Shown here: in pieces, positions 10,471 to 19,838 of the stretch
How positions within the stretch are numbered: position 1 is the stretch's first letter
Layout: the number at the start of each line of letters is the position of its first letter
Assembly (NCBI GenBank): GCA_016712345.1
Contig: JADJRH010000011.1
Span: 3,038,001 to 3,102,000 of the forward strand
Direction: 5' to 3'
Source of the DNA: Polyangiaceae bacterium
Lineage (GTDB): Bacteria > Myxococcota_A > Polyangia > Polyangiales > Polyangiaceae
Length of the DNA: 64,000 bases
Translations under genes and position numbers: made by a program
Notes under the pieces: model-generated
Database searches by the model: none
The model's input: only the letters and a program-made list of their open reading frames with translations
Told to the model about the DNA's origin: nothing

Positions 10471-11304
10471 CTACTGCGCCTTTTTTATTCGCTCCAACTC
10501 AGCAAGCGCCTCTGCCAAACGGCGTTCTACTTCCACGCGTGCCGCCGCTTCTTCTTCCGCGCGCTTCGCCTCTTCCTCCGCGCGCTCCTCCGCCGCTTGG
10601 ACGCGCTTTTCAACAACGTTCAGAGCGCTTTCGAGGCGCGTGATCAGCTCCTCACTGTCGGGTAAAGGCAGCCCGGCATGGTAGAACCGCAGACCATCCT
10701 GGTCCAAAAATAACTCCATCCCCAACACTTGAGATGGGTACATTCCAGCGCGAGTTGAAATCGGAATGTACACCGACGGCCCCTTGGCATCGTCCGGCAG
10801 GCGGTAACCTGTGAGCCGCATTCGACGTAGGTCGAAAACAAAATACTCCTTTATACCCAACCCCGCGTAGCGTTCCACATTGTGTACAAGATCTTTGCGC
10901 CGACGGCCCGACCAGATCACTTCCAACGCAAAGTCGATCCCGCGCCCCTCCGCTGCCACAATCCACGAATCGCGCTTGTGAAGCGACACGTCGACAACCG
11001 CCATAATGTCGGGCGCAAACATGCGCTCGCCTGGATAAAAAATGGGTAGCTCGCACCCCACGTAGACCGACCGACCGCTTCGACCAAAAAACTTTTTCAG
11101 CCTTTCGCGCACGCCGATCTTTGCATCAAAGTGTTCGTCCCCTTCAGGTGGTGATGCCTCACTCGCCTCAAACTCCGATGGGAGGTTGTCAATCACCCAC
11201 TTTCGTTCCCCCGGCGACATCGCGTCCCACACATCTTGCGGCGGAGCGCGCGGATCGTCCTCGTCGATCACGTATCTGTTAGCCCGTTGAGCAAGCCCAC
11301 TCAT
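10471..11304 (-). CDS. Uma2 family (DUF820) PD-(D/E)XK endonuclease-like protein
   Basis: The start is taken at ATG 11304 (MSGLAQRANRY), where Uma2 homologues begin; ATG 11316 is also possible and the frame stays open to 11418. The core has APDIMAVVDV with the catalytic Asp, DFALEVIWSGRRRKD where Glu and the following basic residues align with the DUF820 active site, and then YAGLGIKEYFVFD. The C-terminus (about 225-277) is a highly charged Glu/Ala/Arg coiled coil common in Uma2 proteins. Uma2 proteins are abundant in cyanobacteria and myxobacteria; their role is poorly known. First gene of the cassette ending at 8050, although it could simply be an independent neighbour. Confidence 0.82.
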   Translation of the reverse strand: MSGLAQRANRYVIDEDDPRAPPQDVWDAMSPGERKWVIDNLPSEFEASEASPPEGDEHFDAKIGVRERLKKFFGRSGRSVYVGCELPIFYPGERMFAPDIMAVVDVSLHKRDSWIVAAEGRGIDFALEVIWSGRRRKDLVHNVERYAGLGIKEYFVFDLRRMRLTGYRLPDDAKGPSVYIPISTRAGMYPSQVLGMELFLDQDGLRFYHAGLPLPDSEELITRLESALNVVEKRVQAAEERAEEEAKRAEEEAAARVEVERRLAEALAELERIKKAQ

Positions 11305-11414
11305 CACGCCCACCATACCAGCTTCGCGTCTTAATGTCACGCGCTGGCGAATTCGAACCCTGGGCGTACACAACCAGACCGGAACCGGACAAAAACCGAC
11401 TTGACGGAGCTGCA

Positions 11415-13067
11415 TCACCCCATGGGTAGATGTTTTTTCGCGTCACCAGGAGCCGCAAGGATCTCGGCAAAAAAGTCGTTCCCCTTGTCATCGACAATGA
11501 TAAACGCCGGAAAGTCTACCACGTCAATCTTCCATACAGCTTCCATACCCAATTCAGGGTACTCAAGCACTTCTACTTTTTTGATACAGTCTTGAGCCAA
11601 CCGGGCCGCCGGCCCACCGATGGACCCCAAATAGAAGCCGCCGTATTTTTTACAAGCCGCTGTAACCGCACCTGAACGGTTTCCTTTCGCGAGCATGACA
11701 AAACTGCCTCCCTGAGATTGGAACAAATCCACATACGCATCCATACGTCCCGCGGTGGTAGGACCAAATGAACCTGACGCCATTCCCGAGGGCGTTTTTG
11801 CCGGCCCCGCATAATAGACCATATAGTTTTTCATGTACTCGGGCATCCCCTCGCCGCGATCTACCCGTTCTTTGATTTTGGCGTGGGCAATATCGCGCGC
11901 CACCACCATGGGCCCGGTGAGCGACAGACGCGTACGAATGGGGTATCGCGAAAGTTCGGCCCGAATGTCGTTCATTGGGCGATTCAGGTCAATTTTGACA
12001 ACCTCCCCACCCAGCGCTGCATCTTGAACTTCGGGTAGATATTTGGCGGGCTCGGCTTCAAGTTGCTCCAAGAAAATACCTTCCCGCGTGATCTTACCCA
12101 GCGCCTGACGGTCGGCCGAACACGAAACCGCGATCCCCACAGGGCACGAGGCACCGTGTCGCGGCAAGCGGATAACGCGCACGTCATGGCAAAAATATTT
12201 TCCACCAAACTGCGCGCCGATGCCCGTTTTTTGAGCTAATTGAAGGATTTTTTGCTCCCATTCCAAGTCGCGGAAGCCACGCCCGAGTTCGTTTCCAGTG
12301 GTGGGTAGAGTATCGAGATATCGAGCCGACGCGAGTTTGGCGGTTTTCAATGTGTACTCCGCCGACGTTCCACCGATCACCACCGCCAGATGGTAAGGTG
12401 GACACGCCGCCGTACCCAACGACTTTAACTTTTGCTCTATAAAAGTGAGGAGACTATCGGGATTGAGAAGCGCTTTTGTTTCTTGGTAGAGGTAACTTTT
12501 GTTGGCACTCCCACCGCCCTTGGCCATAAACAAAAACTTATATGCATCGCCGTCGGTTGCAAAAATCTCAATTTGCGCCGGCAAATTGTTCTTTGTGTTG
12601 GCCTCTTTGTACATGTCAAGCGGTGCAAGCTGCGAGTAGCGCAGATTGGCGGTCAGGTAGGTATCGGCCACGCCCCTGGCAATTGCCGCTTCGTCCCCCC
12701 CTCCGGTGAACACGTATTGACCTTTCTTTCCCATCACGATGGCGGTGCCGGTGTCTTGGCACGATGGCAAGACGCCGCCCGCCGCAATATTGGCGTTTTT
12801 CAAAAGGTCAAGCGCAACAAATTTGTCGTTTGGCGAAGCCTCCGGGTCGTCCAGAATGTGGCGGAGTTGAGCAAGATGTCCCGGCCGCAGGAGGTGCGCG
12901 ATGTCTTTCATCGCCTCGCGGGTGAGCAGGCGGAGCCCTTCGGGTTCAACGTGGACAAACGTCTTTCCGCCCGCTTCAAAAGTAGAAACGTGGTCGGAGG
13001 TTAGCTTTCGGTACGGCGTTTCGTCTTTGCCGAGCGGCAACATCTCTTGAAAGGGAGCGTCGTTCAT
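11415..13067 (-). CDS. fumA: Fumarate hydratase, class I (iron-sulfur)
   Basis: 550 residues, fused alpha and beta halves as in FumA/FumB. Cluster-binding cysteines are visible in VLPSCQDTGTA, RHGASCPVGIA and VSCSADRQ. The C-terminal beta half carries GPTTAGRMDAYVD and KGNRSGAVTAACKKYGG. It catalyses reversible hydration of fumarate to malate in the TCA cycle using a labile 4Fe-4S cluster. ATG 13067 begins MNDAPFQEMLPLGKDETPYR, the conserved class I N-terminus. Single gene; the divergent kinase starts 112 bases away. Confidence 0.93.
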   Translation of the reverse strand: MNDAPFQEMLPLGKDETPYRKLTSDHVSTFEAGGKTFVHVEPEGLRLLTREAMKDIAHLLRPGHLAQLRHILDDPEASPNDKFVALDLLKNANIAAGGVLPSCQDTGTAIVMGKKGQYVFTGGGDEAAIARGVADTYLTANLRYSQLAPLDMYKEANTKNNLPAQIEIFATDGDAYKFLFMAKGGGSANKSYLYQETKALLNPDSLLTFIEQKLKSLGTAACPPYHLAVVIGGTSAEYTLKTAKLASARYLDTLPTTGNELGRGFRDLEWEQKILQLAQKTGIGAQFGGKYFCHDVRVIRLPRHGASCPVGIAVSCSADRQALGKITREGIFLEQLEAEPAKYLPEVQDAALGGEVVKIDLNRPMNDIRAELSRYPIRTRLSLTGPMVVARDIAHAKIKERVDRGEGMPEYMKNYMVYYAGPAKTPSGMASGSFGPTTAGRMDAYVDLFQSQGGSFVMLAKGNRSGAVTAACKKYGGFYLGSIGGPAARLAQDCIKKVEVLEYPELGMEAVWKIDVVDFPAFIIVDDKGNDFFAEILAAPGDAKKHLPMG

Positions 13068-13179
13068 GACTGTTCTCGCAGGCTGAGAAGGGTGAGCGGC
13101 TTATACCACGAGCGGCGGGTCTTACCGCGAACGAAGTTTTTTCACACAAACGAACCGCAGTTCGCGGTAGACTACGCTT

Positions 13180-14559
13180 ATGGCCCCACCCTCCTCCGAT
13201 CGTGACAGCGCTCCCGACGACGCGCGCCCAAGCGACCCGGGGCCGCTTCGCAGGGGCGGGCAGTTGCCCGCGCGTCGCCTAACCACCCCTCCCCCTCCCC
13301 TTTCGCCCGAAGATGCAGCCCGGTTTGACGATGAAGGGGAGGTCGCGCGCGGTGGCATGAGTTCCATCCATGCGGTGGTAGATCGGCGCCTCGCGCGGCG
13401 CGAGGCAATGAAAGTGCTAGAATTGCCGGCCGAAGCAACGCTTGAAAGATCCCATCGGGCCGCCCATCGGTTTCTGGAGGAGGCGCGCATTACAGGTCAA
13501 CTTGACCATCCAAACATTGTCCCGGTGTATGACTTGGGCTTGTCGGTGGACGGCGCGCCCTCGTACATGACAATGAAGCTTGTGGAGGGAGAGGCGTTCG
13601 GCGATTGGATCGACAGGCTCGGTGATGCTCGGCTCGACCCAGATGCTCTGGAACACGCGATCACCGTGCTTCTCAAGGTCTGCGACGCCGTCGCGTTCGC
13701 CCACGGTAAGGGCGTAATTCACTGCGATATCAAACCCTCCAACATCATGGTAGGTAGTTTTGGTCAAGTCTACCTGATGGATTGGGGGCTTGCGGTCACC
13801 ACGTCACTCTACTCCGCCACAAGCGTCAAAGGGTGGCAGCCGCGCCCACTTAGGCCCGGTACAATCGCCGGGTCTCCCGCATATATGGCTCCCGAACAGG
13901 CGCTCGGTTTGGTAGAAAAACTCAACGAAACAACCGATGTGTTCGGCCTCGGCGCCACACTCTACCGCGTCCTAACCGGACAGTCTCCCTACAACGAACC
14001 TACCGTCAAGGGCACCATCGCCCGCGCCCGTGAGGGTAAGATCATGCCATGTGATGCGATCGTGATCGATCCCCGCCTCCCTCCCGAGTTGGCTCGCATC
14101 GCGATGAAGGCGCTCTCGTTCGAACCTACCCACAGGCATCCATCGGCGCTCGCATTTAAGTCGGATCTTGAAGGGTTTCTCCGCGGCGGCGGCTGGCTTC
14201 CCACCCAAACGTTTGCGGAGGGCGAAGTCATCCTGCGCGAGGGTGAAGAGGCGCGGGCCGCCTATGTGTTGCTCGACGGCGTTGTTGAAGTGTACAAAAC
14301 GGTAAACGGAAGGCGACTCGCCATCCGCCTCATGGGGCCGGGTGATGTGTTTGGTGAAGCCGCGGTGTTCAGTTCACGTCCGAGGTCGGCAAGCGTGGTC
14401 GCCAAAAGTGATGTGACAGTCAAAGTGATCACGGCCGAGTCCATGGAACGCGAGCTTTCCAAAAACGCCGCGCTTAAAGCTCTCGTGCGGGCGTTGGCTC
14501 ACCGTTTTCGTGAACTTGACATGGTACTCACTCAACACGAGCTGGACTCGCAGGGATGA
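13180..14559 (+). CDS. Ser/Thr protein kinase with C-terminal cyclic-nucleotide-binding domain
   Basis: 459 residues. A Pro-rich N-terminal stretch (1-45) precedes a Hanks-type kinase (about 50-335). The glycine loop reads GEVARGGMSSIHAV, the ATP Lys lies in AMKVLELP, the catalytic loop is VIHCDIKPSN (HCD instead of HRD), the metal site is DWG instead of DFG, and GSPAYMAPEQ is the activation-loop end. Residues about 345-450 form a cNMP-binding domain with GEEARAAYVLLDGVVEVY and GDVFGEAAVFS. No transmembrane segment is seen, so the kinase is probably cytosolic and gated by a nucleotide. It sits three bases upstream of a multihaem cytochrome gene. Confidence 0.87.
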   Translation: MAPPSSDRDSAPDDARPSDPGPLRRGGQLPARRLTTPPPPLSPEDAARFDDEGEVARGGMSSIHAVVDRRLARREAMKVLELPAEATLERSHRAAHRFLEEARITGQLDHPNIVPVYDLGLSVDGAPSYMTMKLVEGEAFGDWIDRLGDARLDPDALEHAITVLLKVCDAVAFAHGKGVIHCDIKPSNIMVGSFGQVYLMDWGLAVTTSLYSATSVKGWQPRPLRPGTIAGSPAYMAPEQALGLVEKLNETTDVFGLGATLYRVLTGQSPYNEPTVKGTIARAREGKIMPCDAIVIDPRLPPELARIAMKALSFEPTHRHPSALAFKSDLEGFLRGGGWLPTQTFAEGEVILREGEEARAAYVLLDGVVEVYKTVNGRRLAIRLMGPGDVFGEAAVFSSRPRSASVVAKSDVTVKVITAESMERELSKNAALKALVRALAHRFRELDMVLTQHELDSQG

Positions 14560-14562
14560 CGC

Positions 14563-15678
14563 GTGGACAGGCCAACCGGTCGCGTGTACACTTCTGAGAA
14601 TCGATGGGCCGGGAGGCACCGGTGGGTCGGGCTGTTGATTTTGTGTACACTTTTGTCGTGTGAAAAAACAACCGCCGCCGTGGCCGTTCCACCGCCGCAT
14701 GCGGCCCCCGTTCCACTCGACATGCCCGGTCCCGGCCGAAATAGAGGCGATTTGATGGCGACGCGCAACGCTGAGTGTGAGGCGTGCCATCCCGTGGAGG
14801 CAGCCGAATGGCGAGCTTCGCTCCATAAACGCGCCGACACAGAACCAACTTACCGGCGAGCTTTTGACATTGAGCCTCTGCCGTTTTGCCGCAGTTGTCA
14901 TGCCCCCGAGGCCGATCCCAATGAGCCCGAGAGTACGCAACTCGCCGCACTCGGTGTCGGGTGTGTCACATGCCACATTACCAATGGGGAGATCCTGGCT
15001 GCCCCCTGGACCCAATCTTACCCTCCGCCTCCGGCTCCCCATGCTGTCGCCCGCGAGCCCCAATTTACAACGGCAAGCGCCTGCGCCAATTGCCACGAGT
15101 TTGGTTTTCCAGGCACGCGCGGCATGGAGATGCACGAAAAAATGCAGGCCACGATCACGGAAAATGCTTTGTTGAGTACACCCGCTCGTCCCTGCGCCGA
15201 GTGCCACATGTCGGCCGGCACGCGAGGTCAAAAGAGCCATACATTCTCGGCATCGCGCGATCCTGTGGCTATGGCGCGCGCCGTTATCGTGGAGGCCGAA
15301 CGTGTGAGTATGTCAACCGTGCACATTCGGTTGATTCCCGGCGAAGTGGGCCATGCTTTTCCAACGGGGGATTTGTTTCGTCGGGTAGAGGTGGCTGTTG
15401 AGGTGGAGGGCCCCGACCACATGTCTTTAAACAGCGAGTACCGTTACCTAACCCGGCACTTTGAGCCTCGCCGCCACGGCGCGGGGAGACAACTTGTCCG
15501 CGACGACCGCATCCTTGGGAAGGCCGTAACCTTGACGTTTAACCTCGGTGAAGCCGCCGAAGGGCGGTCCATCACTTACCGCGTTTCCTACCAGCGTGTG
15601 GAACATCCCAACGGTGTCGACGAAAGCGACGCAGTGGTAGATGGTGAACTGGTTCTAGCGCACGGTCGTTTGCTATAA
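14563..15678 (+). CDS. Multihaem c-type cytochrome lipoprotein
   Basis: GTG 14563 gives 371 residues; GTG 14584 is an alternative. A signal segment with lipobox LLSC (about residue 33) precedes five CxxCH haem motifs: CEACH, CRSCH, CVTCH, CANCH and CAECH. The spacing resembles cytochrome c554-like proteins. A C-terminal beta-rich region (about 230-371) lacks haem motifs. It is predicted to be an exported electron carrier. The three-base gap to the preceding kinase suggests co-transcription. The gene contains two GTGTACAC words near its start (14584 and 14643). Confidence 0.82.
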   Translation: MDRPTGRVYTSENRWAGRHRWVGLLILCTLLSCEKTTAAVAVPPPHAAPVPLDMPGPGRNRGDLMATRNAECEACHPVEAAEWRASLHKRADTEPTYRRAFDIEPLPFCRSCHAPEADPNEPESTQLAALGVGCVTCHITNGEILAAPWTQSYPPPPAPHAVAREPQFTTASACANCHEFGFPGTRGMEMHEKMQATITENALLSTPARPCAECHMSAGTRGQKSHTFSASRDPVAMARAVIVEAERVSMSTVHIRLIPGEVGHAFPTGDLFRRVEVAVEVEGPDHMSLNSEYRYLTRHFEPRRHGAGRQLVRDDRILGKAVTLTFNLGEAAEGRSITYRVSYQRVEHPNGVDESDAVVDGELVLAHGRLL

Positions 15679-15761
15679 TCGCAGATTTCAACTCCAATAC
15701 TCAACCCAACATCTCTCGTCTCCAACCCCATGTCCGCGCCCTCACATTCAGGAACACGCCA

Positions 15762-17321
15762 ATGACGCTTCGCCCGACACTGTTTTCAAGGTTTGCCGTG
15801 CATGCCGCATTTTCGGCTTCTTTTGCCGGGGCGGCGCTCCTCGCCGCATGTGGTCCCTCCCCCGATCCGCAAAACCCATCGGGAGTTTCTTCGGCTACCC
15901 CGAGCGCAGCGCCAACGGTCGCACCTACGGCGGAGCCCACGGCGTCGACAACGGCGTCGGCCGCGGCAAACAGTCCGCCGCCCGCCCCAACCTCCAAGTT
16001 TATAGCGGTGTCCACTCTACCCGCGCCGACGAAGCTCTTCGCCGTCGATGGTAGACTCATGCTCGCTTTGGACGAGGCCGCCGAGATCAAGCCGACGGGA
16101 AAGTGGGGTATTCAGCTCGGTTTTGTGGACGGAGACAAAGCCGAGTTTGACACGCGGTATGTGCTTGAAGGCTTCCACAGCGTGGTAGAAATGCGCGGCA
16201 GTTGGCCGGGCACAATTCAGGTTTTGGCCACGGGTGATACAGGTAGAACGGGTATCGCCGAACAGTATGTGATTGATAACAAAGGCCTTCAAGCCAAGAG
16301 CGCTCGCGTTGGGAATTACTACGCAGGCGTTGCGCAGGTGGGCGGGAGCTTGGTGGCGCTTGAAAATCCAAGTATGCCGTTTTCTCCTCCCAAAGTCGTC
16401 ACCATCAGTGGGGCCGCGCTGAGTTACAAGATCACCCCGCATGACCCGAAAAAGTGTGAATATCAAAAATCGGCGGTGGTATTTTCAGCGTTCGGCGGTA
16501 CCGGGAAAGGGACGTTGATCGGCGTGGGTGATTCGTGCAGCGGTGCCCCCTCGGTAGAAACATGGACGGCCAGTGGATCGCCTTCCACCATTGCGGACCT
16601 TTCCAGCTTTGGAATTGAATCGAACGGCGCCGCCATTGTCACCGGGCCGGGCGACAAAGCGTGGATCGTGTCTAACAAAATCCTTGAGTTTGACGGCTCC
16701 AATTGGAAGGTTCTTCCAAACCCGGCCGACAAAGAAAGCGTTGTCGAAGCCGCCTCAGATTCGAGCGGAAAGCTCTGGGCACTGGCGTCGAGCGGCAGCG
16801 TGTACACATTCAGCAGCGGCACTTGGCAAAACGAAACCTTGCCATCGGGCGTCAAAGGTGTACACATCGCGGTTTCAAAAGACGGTACCGTTTGGGTGTC
16901 TACCCAGTCGGCTCTTCTTCGCACAAAGCGGGACAAAGACGGTGAGGGCCTCAGGGTGGAGGCCAAAGATTCAGCGCCGGTAAAGCGGAAACGCGCATTT
17001 ACTCCCGGCGGGCCTCGGTGCACGTCCAACGTCGTTGTGCTTTACGCGTTCACCAAAGTCACCCCGGACGACTATGACTTTCCGCTGACCCGGAAGGCGC
17101 TCAAAGGCCACGGTGAGTTTTCAAAGCTCAAGTTTGTTGTCACCAAAGACAACGGTCAAAAATATTTTACCGCCATGGGAGGCGACTTTGCTTCATCTGA
17201 GAAGCTGCGCGCCCACATCGAAAAAGAAGTGCAAGGCGCGAAACCTACCATTGTCTGCACCGAGCCTGAAGTGGTGCGTGAAGTCAAAATCAACCTGACC
17301 ACAGGCGACGTTATCAAGTAG
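15762..17321 (+). CDS. Putative lipoprotein with beta-propeller-like repeats
   Basis: 519 residues. The N-terminus has a basic start, a hydrophobic core and lipobox LLAAC (about residue 30), then a Pro/Thr/Ala-rich linker to about residue 80. The rest is rich in Gly, Trp and short beta strands, with motifs such as KLWALASSGSVYTFS and TVWVSTQSALL resembling two-bladed regulator or NHL-type propeller repeats. A CTSNVVVLYAF stretch near the C-terminus recurs in myxobacterial lipoproteins. Function unknown; outer-membrane or periplasmic placement is inferred from the signal. Convergent with the T6SS operon, 13 bases away. Confidence 0.7.
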   Translation: MTLRPTLFSRFAVHAAFSASFAGAALLAACGPSPDPQNPSGVSSATPSAAPTVAPTAEPTASTTASAAANSPPPAPTSKFIAVSTLPAPTKLFAVDGRLMLALDEAAEIKPTGKWGIQLGFVDGDKAEFDTRYVLEGFHSVVEMRGSWPGTIQVLATGDTGRTGIAEQYVIDNKGLQAKSARVGNYYAGVAQVGGSLVALENPSMPFSPPKVVTISGAALSYKITPHDPKKCEYQKSAVVFSAFGGTGKGTLIGVGDSCSGAPSVETWTASGSPSTIADLSSFGIESNGAAIVTGPGDKAWIVSNKILEFDGSNWKVLPNPADKESVVEAASDSSGKLWALASSGSVYTFSSGTWQNETLPSGVKGVHIAVSKDGTVWVSTQSALLRTKRDKDGEGLRVEAKDSAPVKRKRAFTPGGPRCTSNVVVLYAFTKVTPDDYDFPLTRKALKGHGEFSKLKFVVTKDNGQKYFTAMGGDFASSEKLRAHIEKEVQGAKPTIVCTEPEVVREVKINLTTGDVIK

Positions 17322-17334
17322 ACCGCAGCCGGTC

Positions 17335-19838
17335 TTAACGTCGGGTTGCCTGGCGAACAACCCTACCCAGCGCCCACACAACAAACGCGTCGGCGTGCGA
17401 TTCTTGAGCGTCTTCGCGCGGCCGCAACTCACCCAACACAACCACCGGAAAAGTCCCCAACATGGGTAGCTTTGTCACCACCGTGCCGGTGACATACGCC
17501 GGCACGGTTTCCCCGCTCGGCGTTGTCAAATCGGCGCGAATGCGCTGCTCCCAAGAACCGTACGCCGCTTAAACTGCCGCTCTTCGAGAACCACGCGCTG
17601 CACCTGACTGTTCAGGTACCCCCACATATTTCCCGCCGCCTGTTCGGCCTGACGGAGCAGCGCCGCCATGGCTTCACCCGACGGAGCAATGCCGCTTTCT
17701 ACCGCCTCTTCGAGCACTTTGAGCGCCGCTTGCAGGGGTTTGTTGGTGAGACTCAACGGTCCACCCGCCCTCACCGTCGCTTTGAGAACGGCAAGGTCAT
17801 CATGGGAAGGTTTCAGTTGACCCGCCACCACAACCAAGGGAAGGTCAAGTTGAGTGGCGTCGTCAAACGCATCTTCCACAAGCTCGCGAACCTTGGGTAG
17901 ATCGTTCGGTGCTGTAAACGAAAGAACGCGCAAAACATCGGTTCGATCGCGATCGTCTCGACTGCGCTCGTCAATGGGCTCGTCGGGCCTTACCCATGCA
18001 GGTCGCTCGGCTCCCGCGGCCAAAATGCGAGCAAATCCAGGTGTACGCCGGAGCCTCGGTAGGAGCGCTGTGTCATACGCGAGAAGGTCCACAAACGCAT
18101 GGCGACGCAATTCTTCTGTTCCCCGCGGGGCCGGAGGTTCCACTTCGCGACTCTCCTTATTTCGCTCGGCGGGCTTTGGGAGGACCGAATCGGTCCCCGC
18201 CGCGGCGTCGGAGAGAGCGCGTAGACTCATCCATGCATCGCCGCCCTTGACGCTCGATTTCGACTCCAACGGCGCGGCGCCTTTGGGCTCCACCGGGGGC
18301 GCCCACCCCAGCCCGCTCGCCCGCAGGGGAGGTGGAACGGGTGGACCGGAGTTGGATGCCATGGGTACACTCGGTCCGGGCGACGCGTGTACACTCGATG
18401 GAGGAGGAGTGCGTACACTTATCGACGAAGAACTCGCAAAACTGGGCCGCGGCGGGGGCGGAGGGTCGGGCGCGGCGACCGACGGCGGCGGATCGACCCG
18501 GAACCGCATTCCAATGGACGACTTGGACTCAACGGGGAGAGCCGCCGTGATGCCAAGTGCCGCCTCAGGCGGCTCGCGAGGCCCCTGCATGGAAGGTGGG
18601 GGCGGCGGAGATGGTTCAGGCGGCAGCGGCGTTGAACGGAATGCAGGTCGCGGTTGAGTCTGCGACAGGTCGGCATCCGGCGTTCGAAATGGAAGAGCGT
18701 CGTCGTCGTAATCGGGGCTGGGCGTGCGCGCACCGGGCGAGGCAACAGCAAAGGGCAATTGAATTTTTGCGAGACCGTCTGGCAAGGTTTCAACATGGGT
18801 TGTTTCCACTTCAGCCAGCAGTTCTGCCCGTTCTTGGGGAGTTGGAGGTGGAGGGGTAGATCCCTTTCCCGGCACGCGGGCGATCGCCACGGTAAAACGG
18901 GTAGTGCGCCCGTCGACAAGTACCAAACCTCGCCAGGTGAGCGTGACGACCGCGCGATCTGTATCAATAAACAAAGTGTCGGCAATCAGTGGAACACGCA
19001 CTTCTTTGGTGCCGAGCACGGTGGCGTAGGGAACCACCCCGTCCAGATTGGTGACGAGGCGAGAATACGAGGGTGACAAATTTTCTAGAACAAGGCGTTC
19101 ATCGGGCCTGATTGGACCTGACAACCAGTTTTGATGCGGCGCCGACTGAAAAAACCGAACGTCAAATGCGGCAGGCATGGGCGTGCGAGCCGGATCCGCA
19201 AGCCACGCGCGATCTTCGGTTCGGAGGCGCCGCGCCCGCGACGGCCACGTGGGCGCGATGGGCCCCCACCCCGCCACGTCAACTGAATCTGAAGGATGGG
19301 TAAGTGACATACCGAGCGGCAACACGCTCGGTGCCCCCCGCCTACCCCACCCATCCACAAGCTCCGTGTCAATTCCAACGGGGTTGTCACTGTCAGATCC
19401 GCCCGCTGCATACTCATACGCGAGCGGCATGCGCGACGCCTGGGGCTCTTCAAGCTGATCGTCGGCGAGAAAGTGGCGGGGTGGAAAAACCTCAAGGGCC
19501 GTGTCGAGATCACCCACCAGCAGGCGCACAGCGAGCCGGCTCTGTGGCACTTTTTTGGGTGCGTACGCATGGCCGACGAGCATGACTTCAGGCGAGTGTT
19601 TAAACGGAACGAGGTCGCCGGGAGTGCGAATACTGCGATCGACGGCGCCGTCCCAGGGAGTATCCATTGGGCGCAGCGGATCGGAAGGCTCCACAATCGG
19701 CGCGAGCCGCGGAAGAAGCGCGTACGTTGTTTTGGCGATGATCGAACAGCGCAACTCGCCCCGTCGCGCGCGCCAAAATAGTGTGGCGGCGGAAAACGGG
19801 CCTTCAACTAAAACTTCCGTTTCGAGAGCGTAAGTCAT
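17335..19838 (-). CDS. DUF2169 T6SS accessory protein, frameshifted near its C-terminus
   Basis: ATG 19838 overlaps the stop of the preceding gene as ATGA, giving MTYALETEVLVEGPF, a typical DUF2169 start. DUF2169 proteins accompany VgrG and PAAR effectors and are thought to act as cargo adaptors. The N-terminal domain (about 1-300) is followed by a long Pro/Ser-rich linker (about 370-540) and a conserved C-terminal helical region. The frame stops at 17526, but adding one G to the run at 17550-17552 joins KRRTVLG to EQRIRADLTTPSGETV and extends the protein about 70 residues to 17335 with convincing beta structure. A sequencing deletion or recent mutation is likely. Confidence 0.78.

Noticed and set aside
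11340..11400. TTCGAACCC-containing segment resembling a tRNA T-arm
   Set aside because: No matching acceptor stem, anticodon arm or 3' CCA can be built; it lies in the 5' extension of the Uma2 frame.
12432..13004. 190-codon open frame on the plus strand
   Set aside because: Antisense shadow of the fumarase gene, whose motifs are unambiguous.
17526..17552. Programmed -1 frameshift in the DUF2169 gene
   Set aside because: No slippery heptamer or downstream structure is evident, and four other genes show similar single-base breaks, so error or mutation is simpler.
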